DNA of 8,904 nt from Chloroflexota bacterium (GTDB taxonomy: Bacteria > Chloroflexota > Dehalococcoidia > RBG-13-53-26): assembly GCA_030616195.1 (NCBI GenBank), contig JAUWXW010000050.1, positions 1 to 8,904 on the forward strand. The letters are read 5' to 3'. Position 1 is the stretch's first letter; each line of letters starts with the position of its first letter. Positions 1 to 7,386 of this stretch are shown one piece after another. The position numbers and the translations under genes are program-made. Under the pieces are notes generated by a model. That model saw only the letters and a program-made list of their open reading frames with translations. It was not told where the DNA came from and made no database searches.

Positions 1-736
1 CATCGCCAAGCGTCGGGACCAGTTTCTCCATACCAACAAGAGCGATGTGAACCGGTGGGGCCCCGGTAGCCAAACGTATATTCCCCTCATTCTCAATCAG
101 GAACAACGTCCCCGTGTCCGCGGCAACCACGTTAGCGCCACTCATACCGATATCCGCCTGGAAATACTTTTCCCTGAGCAGTCTCCGGGCAGTTGCCACC
201 AATAGACCTATATCCGGCGGCAAGTCCTCTCCCGTAATCTTAGAGAAAAGCCGGGCCACGTCCTCCTTGGGTACATGAACCGCCGGGGAGAGGATGTGCA
301 TCGGCCTTGATCCCAGTTTCTGGATGATAAACTCCCCCAGATCAGTCTCATAAACCTCATTACCGTGTTCCTCCAGATGCTCCCGCAAGCCAATCTCCTC
401 TGAGGTCATGCTCTTGCCTTTGACGATTAGTTTGCCACTCCCGACAAGACCATCAATGATGTTCAGCGCATCATCCACTGTCTTAGCTATGTAGGCTTTT
501 CCCTTGTTTTCCTCGATAGCTTCGCACGCCTGCTCGGCCAGTTTTTCCATTTCTCCAAGGGCTTTCTCTTTTGTCTCCCTAACCTCCTCCGCCATCTTGA
601 TGGTGTGAGGGAATTTGTTCAAGGCATTATTGGTATTAGCTCTATAGCTCTTAATAGCCCGAGATAAAGCCAGGCTTATCCTATCATTGTGAGCCGCCTC
701 CATTAATTCCTGTTTGTAATCGTTGAAAACAGCCAT
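1..736 (-). CDS. lutB: LutB-like LUD-domain iron-sulfur protein, N-terminal part (runs off left edge)
   Basis: I translated this frame by hand; it is open to the window edge and gives 245 residues. It matches the N-terminal and LUD part of LutB/YkgF proteins, which with a CCG protein (LutA) and LutC oxidise L-lactate to pyruvate in the cytoplasm. Landmarks are VKGKSMTSEEIGL at about 105-117, ETDLGEFIIQ at 130-139, GMSGANVVAADTGTL at 197-211 and NEGNIRL at 216-222. The family is usually about 450-480 aa, with two 4Fe-4S ferredoxin motifs at the C terminus; these would lie outside the window. The ATG at 736 is preceded by TGAGG (750-746), which overlaps the stop codon of the upstream CCG gene, so the two are probably translationally coupled. 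That neighbour is the expected LutA-type partner. The true substrate could be another 2-hydroxyacid. Family assignment is firm, lactate as substrate is inference. Confidence 0.88.
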   Translation of the reverse strand, partial: MAVFNDYKQELMEAAHNDRISLALSRAIKSYRANTNNALNKFPHTIKMAEEVRETKEKALGEMEKLAEQACEAIEENKGKAYIAKTVDDALNIIDGLVGSGKLIVKGKSMTSEEIGLREHLEEHGNEVYETDLGEFIIQKLGSRPMHILSPAVHVPKEDVARLFSKITGEDLPPDIGLLVATARRLLREKYFQADIGMSGANVVAADTGTLFLIENEGNIRLATGAPPVHIALVGMEKLVPTLGD

Positions 737-747
737 CCCCTTAAGCC

Positions 748-1755
748 TCACATAGCTGTGGCAATGACTTGAGCCAGGTCAACCACTTCTACATTGTCGT
801 TTTTCAGTTCCTTGAGCCCAGCCTTTAGCTGCATAACGCATCCCGGACAGTGAGTAACGATCATCTCCGCCCCGGTTTCCACCAATTCCCTGGTCCTGTT
901 AACTGCTAGAATGTGGCTTAACTCAGGGAAAACGGCTTCAAATCCTCCCCCGCCACCACAACATGTTGCCCACTCACCATTGGTCCACTCAGTCTCCACC
1001 AGCTCAATACCCTTGATGGCCCTCAGTATCTGGCGCGGTTCCTCTATCAGTCCCAGGTAGCGCGCCAACTGGCAGGAGTCATGATATGTAACCCTGACTT
1101 CCCGGGGAAATCGCAGCTCTGCCGAGTCGATGTTCTCCAGGACAACCTCCAAGAAGTGCTTCACCTCTATGTCATATCCCGCTACACAACTGGGGATCAG
1201 GTTACGAAGGGTATAAGTGCAGGAAGGAACAATACCAATAATACGCTTCACCCCAAAGGACTTTAACTTCTGGAATAGCTCCTGCCCATTTTGGACAAAG
1301 TCCTTCTGCAACCCGATGTAGTGCAACAAGCCTCCACAACAGGGCTCATCATCACCAAGATAGCCAAACTCGACCCCGAGCGTGCTCAGCACCTTGACCG
1401 CATCCCTGAGGGGTTGGGCATCAGAATCCCTGTTTCTCACCGTTACTTTGCGATACATCCCGGCAAGGTCAACACCCAGTTTCCTCTTAAAACTGGCAAC
1501 GCCCATTGGCAGTTCGGAGCCAATTACACTTTTATCCATCCGTCGTATAAGAGAACTCAGCGATTCCAAGTCACTGGTATACTGATATCCGCACCCGGCA
1601 AAGAATACAGTCTCTGCTCTCTTGGAAAGGCCAAGGTCTTTGGCCCACTTTGCTCCTGATCCCTTAGAGCCGCCTAGTATGTTGTGCTTGGAGATGATGT
1701 TGTCTGCCAGGTAAACCAGCCCCGGAGGGATCAACTCCTTAGGTTTTCTGTTCAT
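748..1755 (-). CDS. Two-domain CCG (HdrB/LutA/GlcF-type) Fe-S oxidoreductase
   Basis: 335 aa protein with two cysteine-rich CCG domains of the kind that bind non-cubane 4Fe-4S clusters in HdrB and occur in LutA, GlpC and GlcF. Domain 1 uses C55, C139-C140 (CCGG) and C179. Domain 2 uses C228, C265-C266 (CCGGGGG) and C303-x2-C306 (CPGC), a complete set. In domain 1 the usual CPSC is VPSC (V176), so one of five expected cysteines is missing. The first 50 residues (NIISKHNILGG region) look like the linker that follows a ferredoxin domain in larger EtfD/HdrD-like proteins, but no ferredoxin domain is present; the adjacent LutB-like protein could supply those clusters. It probably passes electrons from a 2-hydroxyacid oxidation, possibly with its LUD neighbour 11 bp downstream. 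The ATG at 1755 has only a weak AGAAG-like ribosome site. Family firm, physiological substrate unknown. Confidence 0.9.
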   Translation of the reverse strand: MNRKPKELIPPGLVYLADNIISKHNILGGSKGSGAKWAKDLGLSKRAETVFFAGCGYQYTSDLESLSSLIRRMDKSVIGSELPMGVASFKRKLGVDLAGMYRKVTVRNRDSDAQPLRDAVKVLSTLGVEFGYLGDDEPCCGGLLHYIGLQKDFVQNGQELFQKLKSFGVKRIIGIVPSCTYTLRNLIPSCVAGYDIEVKHFLEVVLENIDSAELRFPREVRVTYHDSCQLARYLGLIEEPRQILRAIKGIELVETEWTNGEWATCCGGGGGFEAVFPELSHILAVNRTRELVETGAEMIVTHCPGCVMQLKAGLKELKNDNVEVVDLAQVIATAM

Positions 1756-1774
1756 CTTCTATCACTTTTCTCAG

Positions 1775-1817
1775 CTCTTGGATTAACCCTTTTATTTATT
1801 GGATTATTTCCCAAGAG
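1775..1817. repeat. Imperfect inverted repeat between dehydrogenase and CCG genes
   Basis: CTCTTGG (1775-1781) and CCAAGAG (1811-1817) form a perfect 7 bp outer stem. A further 5 bp with one G-T wobble pairs inside it around an A+T-rich loop. It sits in the 71 bp gap between the dehydrogenase stop and the CCG gene start. Neither strand has a T-run right after it, so it is not a standard terminator. It could be an intercistronic processing or stability hairpin, or an operator for the downstream pair. Function is not known. Confidence 0.4.
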
Positions 1818-1826
1818 GGCCTGCCG

Positions 1827-2909
1827 CTAGAATGGCGCTGTTACGTCCAGTTTTTCTCCAACCTCTCTCAGCTCCTCAACTACCTGGTGGTAAACGCCCA
1901 CCTCTTCTCTTTGCTGCTCATAAAGCTCAAATTCCTTCTCTCCGTGGATGAATATTCTGTCCTTGCCGGCCGCCTTTTCTGAATTCTTGAGTATATTTAT
2001 ATATTCATCCATCATGCTCTTAAACAGGGCCAGCTCAATGAATGCATCTATCTTTATGGCACCAAAGAAGTGAGATACCTTGGCAGGCACATCTTTCTTG
2101 GCATAGGTATTTGGCCCGAAGGTACTGCCGGAGAGTACTCCTGAGAATATATCTACGGCCAAACACAATCCATATCCCTTGTGACCACCACCCTCTTCTT
2201 CAGCACCGCCCAGTGGCAGCAGTCCCCCACCCTTCTTATCAAGCCAGTTTGCCAGTACCCTGGGTATATCCTGTGTTGCATTCCCCAGCTCATCCGTTGC
2301 CCACGTAATTGGCATCGTTTTACCCTCACGCCCATAGACCTCAACTTTGCCCCTGGGAACAGTTGATGTCGCCATGTCCAATACAAACGGTCGCTCTCTA
2401 CCAGCAGGAACAGCAATTGAGATAGGGTTTGTACCCATCATTGCATCCTTGCCATGCGTCGGCACCACCAGCGGTGCAGTATTTGTGACTGAAAGCCCGA
2501 TAAGGCCGTGCTCGAGTGCCATCATGGAATAATATCCAGCAATCCCGTAGTGATTGGAATCGCGGACGGCAGCCAACGCCACATTATTCTTGAGTGCCTT
2601 GTCTATGACAAGCTTCATGGTCTTATAGCCTGCCACCAGGCCAAGGCCATCTCCGGCTGAGATAAGGAGTGTATTTGGCGTTTCCTTCAAGACTTTCATG
2701 TCCGTGATTGCCTTCATTACTCCTGTTTCCAGTCCGTCTGTATATCTCTTGAGCCTCTGGAGGCCGTGGGAGCCCACACCCCTCTGGTCAGCAGCTATCA
2801 ATACATCGGCTGCTATTTCCGCATCCTCAACCGGGACACCAGACTTATTGAATACATTGATAGTGAATTCCCGCAGGGCATCAACCTTTATCCTAACATA
2901 TTCTTCCAT
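1827..2909 (-). CDS. Malate/L-lactate dehydrogenase family (Ldh_2) NAD(P)-dependent oxidoreductase
   Basis: 360 aa, the usual length of the Ldh_2 family (malate, L-lactate, L-sulfolactate, ureidoglycolate and related dehydrogenases), which is unrelated to the classic Rossmann LDH/MDH family. Signature stretches are RGVGSHGLQR (43-52), SNHYGIAGYY (118-127) with the conserved His120, GTNPISIAVP (159-168), FVLDMATST (175-183) and GGGHKGYGL (240-248). It should interconvert a 2-hydroxyacid and a 2-oxoacid with NAD(P) in the cytoplasm. Next to methylmalonyl-CoA mutase and succinyl-CoA ligase, malate/oxaloacetate is the natural reading. Next to the LutA/LutB-like pair, lactate/pyruvate is equally possible. 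The ATG at 2909 is preceded by AGGAAGAGG (2922-2914), a good ribosome site. The 78 bp gap after the succinyl-CoA ligase alpha gene has a 5 bp hairpin (2961-2973) but no clear promoter. The family is certain, the substrate is not. Confidence 0.9.
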   Translation of the reverse strand: MEEYVRIKVDALREFTINVFNKSGVPVEDAEIAADVLIAADQRGVGSHGLQRLKRYTDGLETGVMKAITDMKVLKETPNTLLISAGDGLGLVAGYKTMKLVIDKALKNNVALAAVRDSNHYGIAGYYSMMALEHGLIGLSVTNTAPLVVPTHGKDAMMGTNPISIAVPAGRERPFVLDMATSTVPRGKVEVYGREGKTMPITWATDELGNATQDIPRVLANWLDKKGGGLLPLGGAEEEGGGHKGYGLCLAVDIFSGVLSGSTFGPNTYAKKDVPAKVSHFFGAIKIDAFIELALFKSMMDEYINILKNSEKAAGKDRIFIHGEKEFELYEQQREEVGVYHQVVEELREVGEKLDVTAPF

Positions 2910-2987
2910 CTTTCCTCTTCCTGATAAGATGTTCTCCTGTGATGATTTCCGTAGCTGTATTCCTCACGGAGGATAGTGAAGCCTATA

Positions 2988-3863
2988 TCATACTCTCAGC
3001 AATTTGGCTATATCGCTGGGCTTCTCAGCCACAGGTATCCCGGCAGCATTGAAGGCATCAATCTTGGATTCTGCCGTCCCCACGTTCCCCATGACTATTG
3101 CCCCAGCATGTCCCATCCGTTTTTCCGGCGGGGCTGACCTTCCAGCAATATAGGCTACGACTGGCTTGGGGTACTTTGTTTCACTGATATATTGAGCCGC
3201 CAGTTCCTCCGCACTGCCTCCTACTTCACCTATCAGGACCACGCCCTTCGTTTCCTCATCATCTCTGAACATCTCCAGAAGCTTGACAAAATCGAGCCCG
3301 ACAATAGCATCTCCGCCCATACCTACACACGTACTTTGGCCCAACCCGGCATTGCTGACGTGCCAGGCAATTTCATAGGTCAGCGTCCCGCTCCTGGAGG
3401 CAATGCCAACAGTGCCAGGTTTGAAAATGTGGTTTGGCATTATACCAACCTTAACCCTCTTGGGCGGATTTATTATCCCCGGAGTATTTGGGCCAACAAT
3501 TATTGCCCCCGTCTTCTCAGCTCTGGCAATGAATTCAATAGAATCTTTTTGCGGAATCAGCTCAGTAATTACCACAATTGTCCTGATACCAGCCTCAATA
3601 GCCTCATTGACAGCACCTGGGGCAAAGCGGGCCGGGACAAATACGATAGACGTATTAGCACCGTGGTTACTGACTGCCTCGGCAACCGTGTTATAGACCG
3701 GTATACCGTTAACCTGCTCCCCTTCTTTACCGGGAGTCACCCCGGCAACGATCTTGGTCCCAAAGCGTAGCATTGCCTCGGTGTGAAACCTTCCCTCATT
3801 CCCCGTAATACCCTGAACTACTACCCTCGAATTCTCGTCTATTATGCCTTTTAGATTACTCAC
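2988..3863 (-). CDS. sucD: Succinyl-CoA ligase, alpha subunit (CoA-binding)
   Basis: 291 aa, normal for SucD. The N-terminal CoA-binding Rossmann domain shows [18 protein letters not shown] (14-31) and SRSGTLTYE (156-164). The ligase domain carries the phosphohistidine site [12 protein letters not shown] (248-259), with His252 equivalent to E. coli His246. With the beta subunit it makes the heteromer that interconverts succinyl-CoA and succinate with substrate-level phosphorylation. The start is GTG at 3863, chosen because the conserved N terminus begins there and AGGA (3874-3871) lies 7 nt upstream, overlapping the beta gene stop codon. The gap between the two genes is 9 bp, so coupled translation is likely. 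Malate-CoA ligase subunits (MtkB) belong to the same family, and the dehydrogenase downstream makes that worth remembering, but the neighbouring methylmalonyl-CoA mutase favours succinyl-CoA. Confidence 0.95.
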   Translation of the reverse strand: MSNLKGIIDENSRVVVQGITGNEGRFHTEAMLRFGTKIVAGVTPGKEGEQVNGIPVYNTVAEAVSNHGANTSIVFVPARFAPGAVNEAIEAGIRTIVVITELIPQKDSIEFIARAEKTGAIIVGPNTPGIINPPKRVKVGIMPNHIFKPGTVGIASRSGTLTYEIAWHVSNAGLGQSTCVGMGGDAIVGLDFVKLLEMFRDDEETKGVVLIGEVGGSAEELAAQYISETKYPKPVVAYIAGRSAPPEKRMGHAGAIVMGNVGTAESKIDAFNAAGIPVAEKPSDIAKLLRV

Positions 3864-3872
3864 CTCGTAATC

Positions 3873-5006
3873 CTACAACAACCTCAAGACTTCGCTGGCT
3901 GCCGTCTCCATGTCAGGGTAGACATTGACTAGGCTGTGGCGCAGTATTTCCGCTGCCTCTTCCTCAGTCGTTCCCATCATCCTTACAGCAATCGGTTTTC
4001 TGACGCTGACCTCAGCGAGCCCTTGTACGATTCCCTCCGCCACTATATCACACCTCGTTATTCCGCCCAGAACGTTTACCAGCACCGCTTTTACTTCCGG
4101 CTTTGACATGACCAGGATTAGTCCCTTTTTGACAACCTCCCTTTGAGCGCCACCGCCGATATCGAGGAAATTGGCGGCTCTGCCACCGAAAGCCTGAACC
4201 AGATCCATGGTGGCCATAACCAGACCAGCGCCATTGCCAATAATGCCTATATCTCCGGACAGGTCTACATAGGCTAGTCCTTGCCGTCTGGCCTCAGCCT
4301 CCCTCGGGGTATCCTCAACCCTTAGAGAGCTTCTACCTTCAAATTCAGGATGCCTGAAAATCGCATTGTCATCCAATATTATTCTTGCGTCGGCAGCTAC
4401 GTAATCGCCCGAAGACGTCTTGACCAGCGGGTTTATCTCGACCAGTTCGGCATCATACTCCATGGCAGCTTTATGTAAAGTAGCTGCCACCGCAGCAAAC
4501 CTGGAGATATCATCTTTGTCCATGTCAGAGAATTGTGCCATCATTGACTCAGCAGCACTTTGGCTAAAGCCAGCATCGGGATCGACCCAATGCCTCAATA
4601 TCTTATCTGGAGACGCCAGAGCAACTTCCTCGATATCAACTCCACCACTGGTAGAGACCAGGACAACGTATCTCCTGGCCTGCCTATCTATAGTTACCGA
4701 GGCATAGAACTGCGCCACAATGTCCAGCTTCTCTTCAACCAGCAGACTGTCTACTGCAATCCCCTTGATGCTACTGCCAATAAGATTTGAGGCCACCCTT
4801 CTTGCCTCGGCAGCATCGTCAGCAAATACTATGCCGCCAGCCTTGCCCCGGCCCGATACCGGAACTTGAGATTTTAGCACTATGGGTTTACCTATTTCCC
4901 TGGCTACCGCCTCAGCTTCATCTGGATTGGTGGCAACGCTACCTCTGGGAGTCGCTATCCCATAGTTCCCAAGAATATCCTTGGCTTCAAACTCAAAGAG
5001 CTTCAC
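3873..5006 (-). CDS. sucC: Succinyl-CoA ligase, beta subunit (ATP-grasp)
   Basis: 377 aa, slightly shorter than E. coli SucC (388). The ATP-grasp part has SGRGKAGGIVF (51-61), in the nucleotide-binding loop, and VEINPLV (189-195) followed by ADAR (205-208), holding the Mg-binding Asn192 and probably Asp207. The C-terminal half has GIIGNGAGLVMATMD (254-268), FLDIGGGA (280-287) and NVLGGITRCD (311-320), all typical. The loop reads KSQVPVSGRGKAGG rather than E. coli KCQVHAGGRGKAGG; nucleotide preference (ATP or GTP) cannot be told from this. The start is GTG at 5006, giving the canonical MKLFEFEAKDIL; no ATG lies nearby in frame. It begins 6 bp after the cobalamin-binding subunit stop, with AGGG at 5020-5017 or 5014-5011 as ribosome site. 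Together with the mutase it turns methylmalonyl-CoA into succinate plus ATP, or the reverse. Confidence 0.95.
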   Translation of the reverse strand: MKLFEFEAKDILGNYGIATPRGSVATNPDEAEAVAREIGKPIVLKSQVPVSGRGKAGGIVFADDAAEARRVASNLIGSSIKGIAVDSLLVEEKLDIVAQFYASVTIDRQARRYVVLVSTSGGVDIEEVALASPDKILRHWVDPDAGFSQSAAESMMAQFSDMDKDDISRFAAVAATLHKAAMEYDAELVEINPLVKTSSGDYVAADARIILDDNAIFRHPEFEGRSSLRVEDTPREAEARRQGLAYVDLSGDIGIIGNGAGLVMATMDLVQAFGGRAANFLDIGGGAQREVVKKGLILVMSKPEVKAVLVNVLGGITRCDIVAEGIVQGLAEVSVRKPIAVRMMGTTEEEAAEILRHSLVNVYPDMETAASEVLRLL

Positions 5007-5012
5007 CCTGCC

Positions 5013-5414
5013 CTAACCCTTGCTTTCCAACGTTGTTGTGATAAAGCCCGCGATGTCCCCAAGAGATGTACCAGGGCCAAAAACGCGAGCCACACCGGCC
5101 TCCATCAACGGGGCAATGTCCTTGTCCGGTATAATACCCCCAGCTACAACCAGGACGTCCTTGCCACCCTTTTCCCGAATCAAACTCACCGTCTTGGGGA
5201 ATAAACTCATGTGAGCACCAGAGAGACAACTCAGACCAACCACGTCTACATCCTCTTGGATGGCTGCGTCAGCAATCTCCTGCGGCGTTAAACGTAGGCC
5301 AAGATAGACCACCTCCATTCCGGCATCCCTTAGACCCCGGGCTACCACCTTGGCTCCCCTATCATGCCCGTCAAGCCCGGGTTTAGCCACTAAGACACGT
5401 ATCTTCTTATCCAT
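5013..5414 (-). CDS. mcmA2: Methylmalonyl-CoA mutase, cobalamin-binding (small) subunit
   Basis: 133 aa stand-alone B12-binding domain. The signature is DGHDRG at 15-20, giving D-x-H-x-x-G with His17 as the lower cobalt ligand. SCL at 62-64 and AGG at 91-93 complete the S-x-L and G-G elements that hold the nucleotide tail. In Propionibacterium and animals this domain is fused to the mutase; here it is separate, as in archaea and many anaerobes. An in-frame TTG at 5429 would add five residues (MRGTF). I prefer the ATG at 5414 because the purine run GGGGGA (5425-5420) ends 5 nt before it and because family members begin close to the [11 protein letters not shown] strand. It follows the catalytic subunit by 17 bp and is followed by the succinyl-CoA ligase beta gene after 6 bp. 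Confidence 0.94.
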   Translation of the reverse strand: MDKKIRVLVAKPGLDGHDRGAKVVARGLRDAGMEVVYLGLRLTPQEIADAAIQEDVDVVGLSCLSGAHMSLFPKTVSLIREKGGKDVLVVAGGIIPDKDIAPLMEAGVARVFGPGTSLGDIAGFITTTLESKG

Positions 5415-5419
5415 AAATG

Positions 5420-5425
5420 TCCCCC
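5420..5425 (-). promoter_or_regulatory. Ribosome binding site that decides the start of the cobalamin-binding subunit
   Basis: On the minus strand GGGGGA lies 5 nt before the ATG at 5414. It falls inside the coding frame if the upstream TTG at 5429 is used instead. The better spacing supports ATG. Confidence 0.5.
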
Positions 5426-5431
5426 GCAAAT

Positions 5432-7054
5432 CTAAAGTATACTTGGTTCTCTATACTCCCCAAACGCCTCCCTCAAAGCGTCACTTATCTCCCCTACGGT
5501 GGCATAGGCCTTAACCGCATCAATGATCACCGGCATAATATTCTCATCGCTTCTGGACACACGCCGTACTCCATCCAGCATCTCACTCACCTTCTTGTTA
5601 TCTCTTTCCCCCTTCAACCTTCTCAATCTTTCAACTTGCTTCTTCTCGGTTTCCTCACCTATCTCCAATGTCTCCGGTATATGTTCTTCCTGTGTCACAA
5701 ACTTATTAACCCCGACTATGGCCTGTTCGCCAGAATCCACCGCCTTCTGATAATTGTAGGATGAATTCGCAATCTCTTTTTGAACGTATCCCCTCTCAAT
5801 TGCCTTGAGAGCACCACCCATCTTGTCAATTTCGGTGATATACTCCATGACCTTGTTCTCCAGCTCGTTGGTCAACCATTCTATGTAGTAAGAACCTCCC
5901 AGCGGGTCAACGGTATCCGCCACACCACTCTCTTCGGCAATGATTTGTTGAGTTCTCAGGGCAACTTGTACAGCCTCCTGACTGGGCAAAGCCAATGCCT
6001 CGTCAAAGGAATTGGTGTGCAAGGACTGGCATCCCCCCAGCACAGCAGCCAGAGACTGAAGCGTCACTCTGACGATGTTGATAAGAGGTTGCTGTGCTGT
6101 CAGTGTAAAGCCATCGGTTTGGACATGGTACCTCAACATCATAGATCTTGGGTTGGTAGCACCAAACCTCTCCTTCATTATCCTGGCCCAAATACGACGC
6201 AAGGCTCTAAACTTGGCCACTTCCTCAACGAGATTAGTATAGGCAGCAAAGAAAAAGGAGAACCGAGGGGCAAAAGAGTCAACCTCCATTCCCCTATCTA
6301 TCATCGCCTGAACGTAGGCAATTCCGTTTGCCAGTGTGAAAGCCGCTTCTTGAGCTGCCGTGGCGCCAGCTTCCCTCATGTGATAGCCGCTGATGCTGAT
6401 CGAGTTCCATTGAGGCATGTTCTGGGCACAATAAGAACAAATATCGGTCACCAGTCGCATGGAAGCGGTGGGTCCAAAAATATAGGTGTTTCTGGCTATG
6501 TACTCCTTAAGTATGTCATTCTGGACAGTCCCATTCAGTTTACTTCTGTCGGCCCCCCGCTTTTCGGCAGCGGCAACGTACATGGCCAACAGAATTGGTG
6601 CTGTGGCGTTAATGGTCATAGATGTGCTTACTTCGGCCAGAGGGATGTCCTGCCACAGGCGCTCCATGTCCTGGAGTGAATCCACAGCGACCCCGCATTT
6701 GCCTACCTCCCCAGCAGCTAGAGGATGGTCTGAATCGTAGCCCTCCTGAGTGGGCAGGTGGAAGGCAACACTGAAGCCCGTCTGCCCCTGTTCGTACAAA
6801 TACTTGTATCGCTCATTCGTCTCTTCCACTGTGCCAAATCCGGCATATTGACGCATGGTCCATAGTCTACCCCTATAACCAGTTGGCATTATGTGTCTGG
6901 TATAGGGGTATTCTCCGGGGAGCCCAATCCCTTCTTGGTCGCCGCCTCCCAGGTCAGCCGGAGTGGACACCCGGTTGACTGATACTCCATCAACAGTGGT
7001 CCTGAACTCCTTCTTTCTCTCAGTCGCCTCTTTAGCTTTCTTGCTCTCGGTCAT
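5432..7054 (-). CDS. mcmA1: Methylmalonyl-CoA mutase, catalytic (large) subunit
   Basis: 540 aa TIM-barrel mutase subunit without a B12 domain, the split archaeal/anaerobe form. It interconverts (R)-methylmalonyl-CoA and succinyl-CoA through adenosylcobalamin radicals, with the small subunit encoded next. Landmarks are RQYAGFGT (68-75), [14 protein letters not shown] (98-111), [19 protein letters not shown] (175-193), [17 protein letters not shown] (216-232), SLHTNS (344-349) and VDPLGGSYY (382-390). Aligning by spacing to Propionibacterium mutase, Y70, R188 and H225 match Tyr89, Arg207 and His244. Tyr plus Arg is the methylmalonyl-CoA pattern; isobutyryl-CoA mutases have Phe and Gln there. 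The C-terminal 85 residues match the usual linker ([18 protein letters not shown]). The ATG at 7054 follows GAGGGG (7065-7060) with 5 nt spacing. It is the first gene of the operon. Confidence 0.96.
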   Translation of the reverse strand: MTESKKAKEATERKKEFRTTVDGVSVNRVSTPADLGGGDQEGIGLPGEYPYTRHIMPTGYRGRLWTMRQYAGFGTVEETNERYKYLYEQGQTGFSVAFHLPTQEGYDSDHPLAAGEVGKCGVAVDSLQDMERLWQDIPLAEVSTSMTINATAPILLAMYVAAAEKRGADRSKLNGTVQNDILKEYIARNTYIFGPTASMRLVTDICSYCAQNMPQWNSISISGYHMREAGATAAQEAAFTLANGIAYVQAMIDRGMEVDSFAPRFSFFFAAYTNLVEEVAKFRALRRIWARIMKERFGATNPRSMMLRYHVQTDGFTLTAQQPLINIVRVTLQSLAAVLGGCQSLHTNSFDEALALPSQEAVQVALRTQQIIAEESGVADTVDPLGGSYYIEWLTNELENKVMEYITEIDKMGGALKAIERGYVQKEIANSSYNYQKAVDSGEQAIVGVNKFVTQEEHIPETLEIGEETEKKQVERLRRLKGERDNKKVSEMLDGVRRVSRSDENIMPVIIDAVKAYATVGEISDALREAFGEYREPSIL

Positions 7055-7330
7055 TTCTTCCCCTCATAAATAAAGTCAAAGCTACCAAGTACTCTATGGT
7101 AGCTTCTTATGGATTCGCCCTATGGTTGATATACCACCCCACCCCTTCGCCCTTTGATGACCGGGGGTAGACACCATTGACCGCCCAGGTATTCTGCAGA
7201 AAATTGGTGTAGCTTTGCGTCCGGCAGCCAGCCCTTTCTCGCCCCCCAATGGTCTTCTTGGCTAACCACAATAGCCCTTCACGCCTTCAAGGGAGGCTGT
7301 ACCGATGCCAGAACCACTTGCCCCTCTCTG
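7055..7330 (-). promoter_or_regulatory. Long structured 5' leader of the mutase operon; candidate attenuator or riboswitch
   Basis: If the promoter at 7337-7366 is used, about 276 nt of untranslated leader precede the mutase ATG. By eye it can form several stems: ACACCA (7210-7205) with TGGTGT (7176-7171), the palindrome TTCTGCAGAA in the loop between them, and the hairpin at 7079-7105 just before the ribosome site. CAAAGCTAC (7217-7209) plus CAA (7206-7204) can pair with TTGGTAGCTTTG (7088-7077), which is also the 3' arm of the last hairpin, so the two structures exclude each other. The leader contains GGACGCAAAGC, as in c-di-GMP-I riboswitches, and a B12-box-like AGCCAAGAAGACC, but I could not complete either consensus. 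No ORF or known RNA gene is recognised in this gap. Confidence 0.4.
7079..7105 (-). promoter_or_regulatory. 9-9-9 inverted repeat just upstream of the mutase ribosome site
   Basis: Perfect 9 bp arms AAGCTACCA (7079-7087) and TGGTAGCTT (7097-7105) around a 9-base spacer. Read on the minus strand, it is followed after one T by GACTTTATTT, a broken T-rich tail, and then by the ribosome site 13 nt from the hairpin. It can be a weak terminator/attenuator, a hairpin near the ribosome site, or an operator. The architecture equals that of the CIRCE heat-shock operator, but the arm sequence does not. Confidence 0.6.
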
Positions 7331-7336
7331 AAGGAA

Positions 7337-7366
7337 AGTCTAGCATTTGTGGAGTGTCAGTGTCAA
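7337..7366 (-). promoter_or_regulatory. Predicted sigma70-type promoter of the mutase operon
   Basis: On the minus strand TTGACA (7366-7361) is a perfect -35. After 18 bp comes TAGACT (7342-7337), matching TATAAT at four of six, and it is preceded directly by TGC, an extended -10. Transcription would start near 7330. It is the best promoter match in the gap. Confidence 0.5.
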
Positions 7367-7386
7367 ACCTAACTCACTTGAGAAGT

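Noticed and set aside
2961..2973. Hairpin TCCTC/GAGGA after the succinyl-CoA ligase alpha gene
   Set aside because: Only 5 bp with a 3-base loop and no T-run; too weak to call a terminator.
3192..3770. 192-codon plus-strand frame opposite the succinyl-CoA ligase alpha gene
   Set aside because: Shadow of a well-supported gene with no motifs of its own.
5780..6679. 299-codon plus-strand open frame antisense to the mutase catalytic gene
   Set aside because: It lies entirely opposite a gene with full family motifs, has no recognisable domain, and reflects the base composition of the opposite strand.
7079..7105. CIRCE operator (9-9-9 inverted repeat)
   Set aside because: The geometry fits but the arm sequence (AAGCTACCA) differs from TTAGCACTC and the gene is not a chaperone.
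7055..7330. Firm call of a c-di-GMP-I or cobalamin riboswitch
   Set aside because: Only short fragments match; the other conserved core parts of both classes could not be found, so only an unclassified leader is reported.
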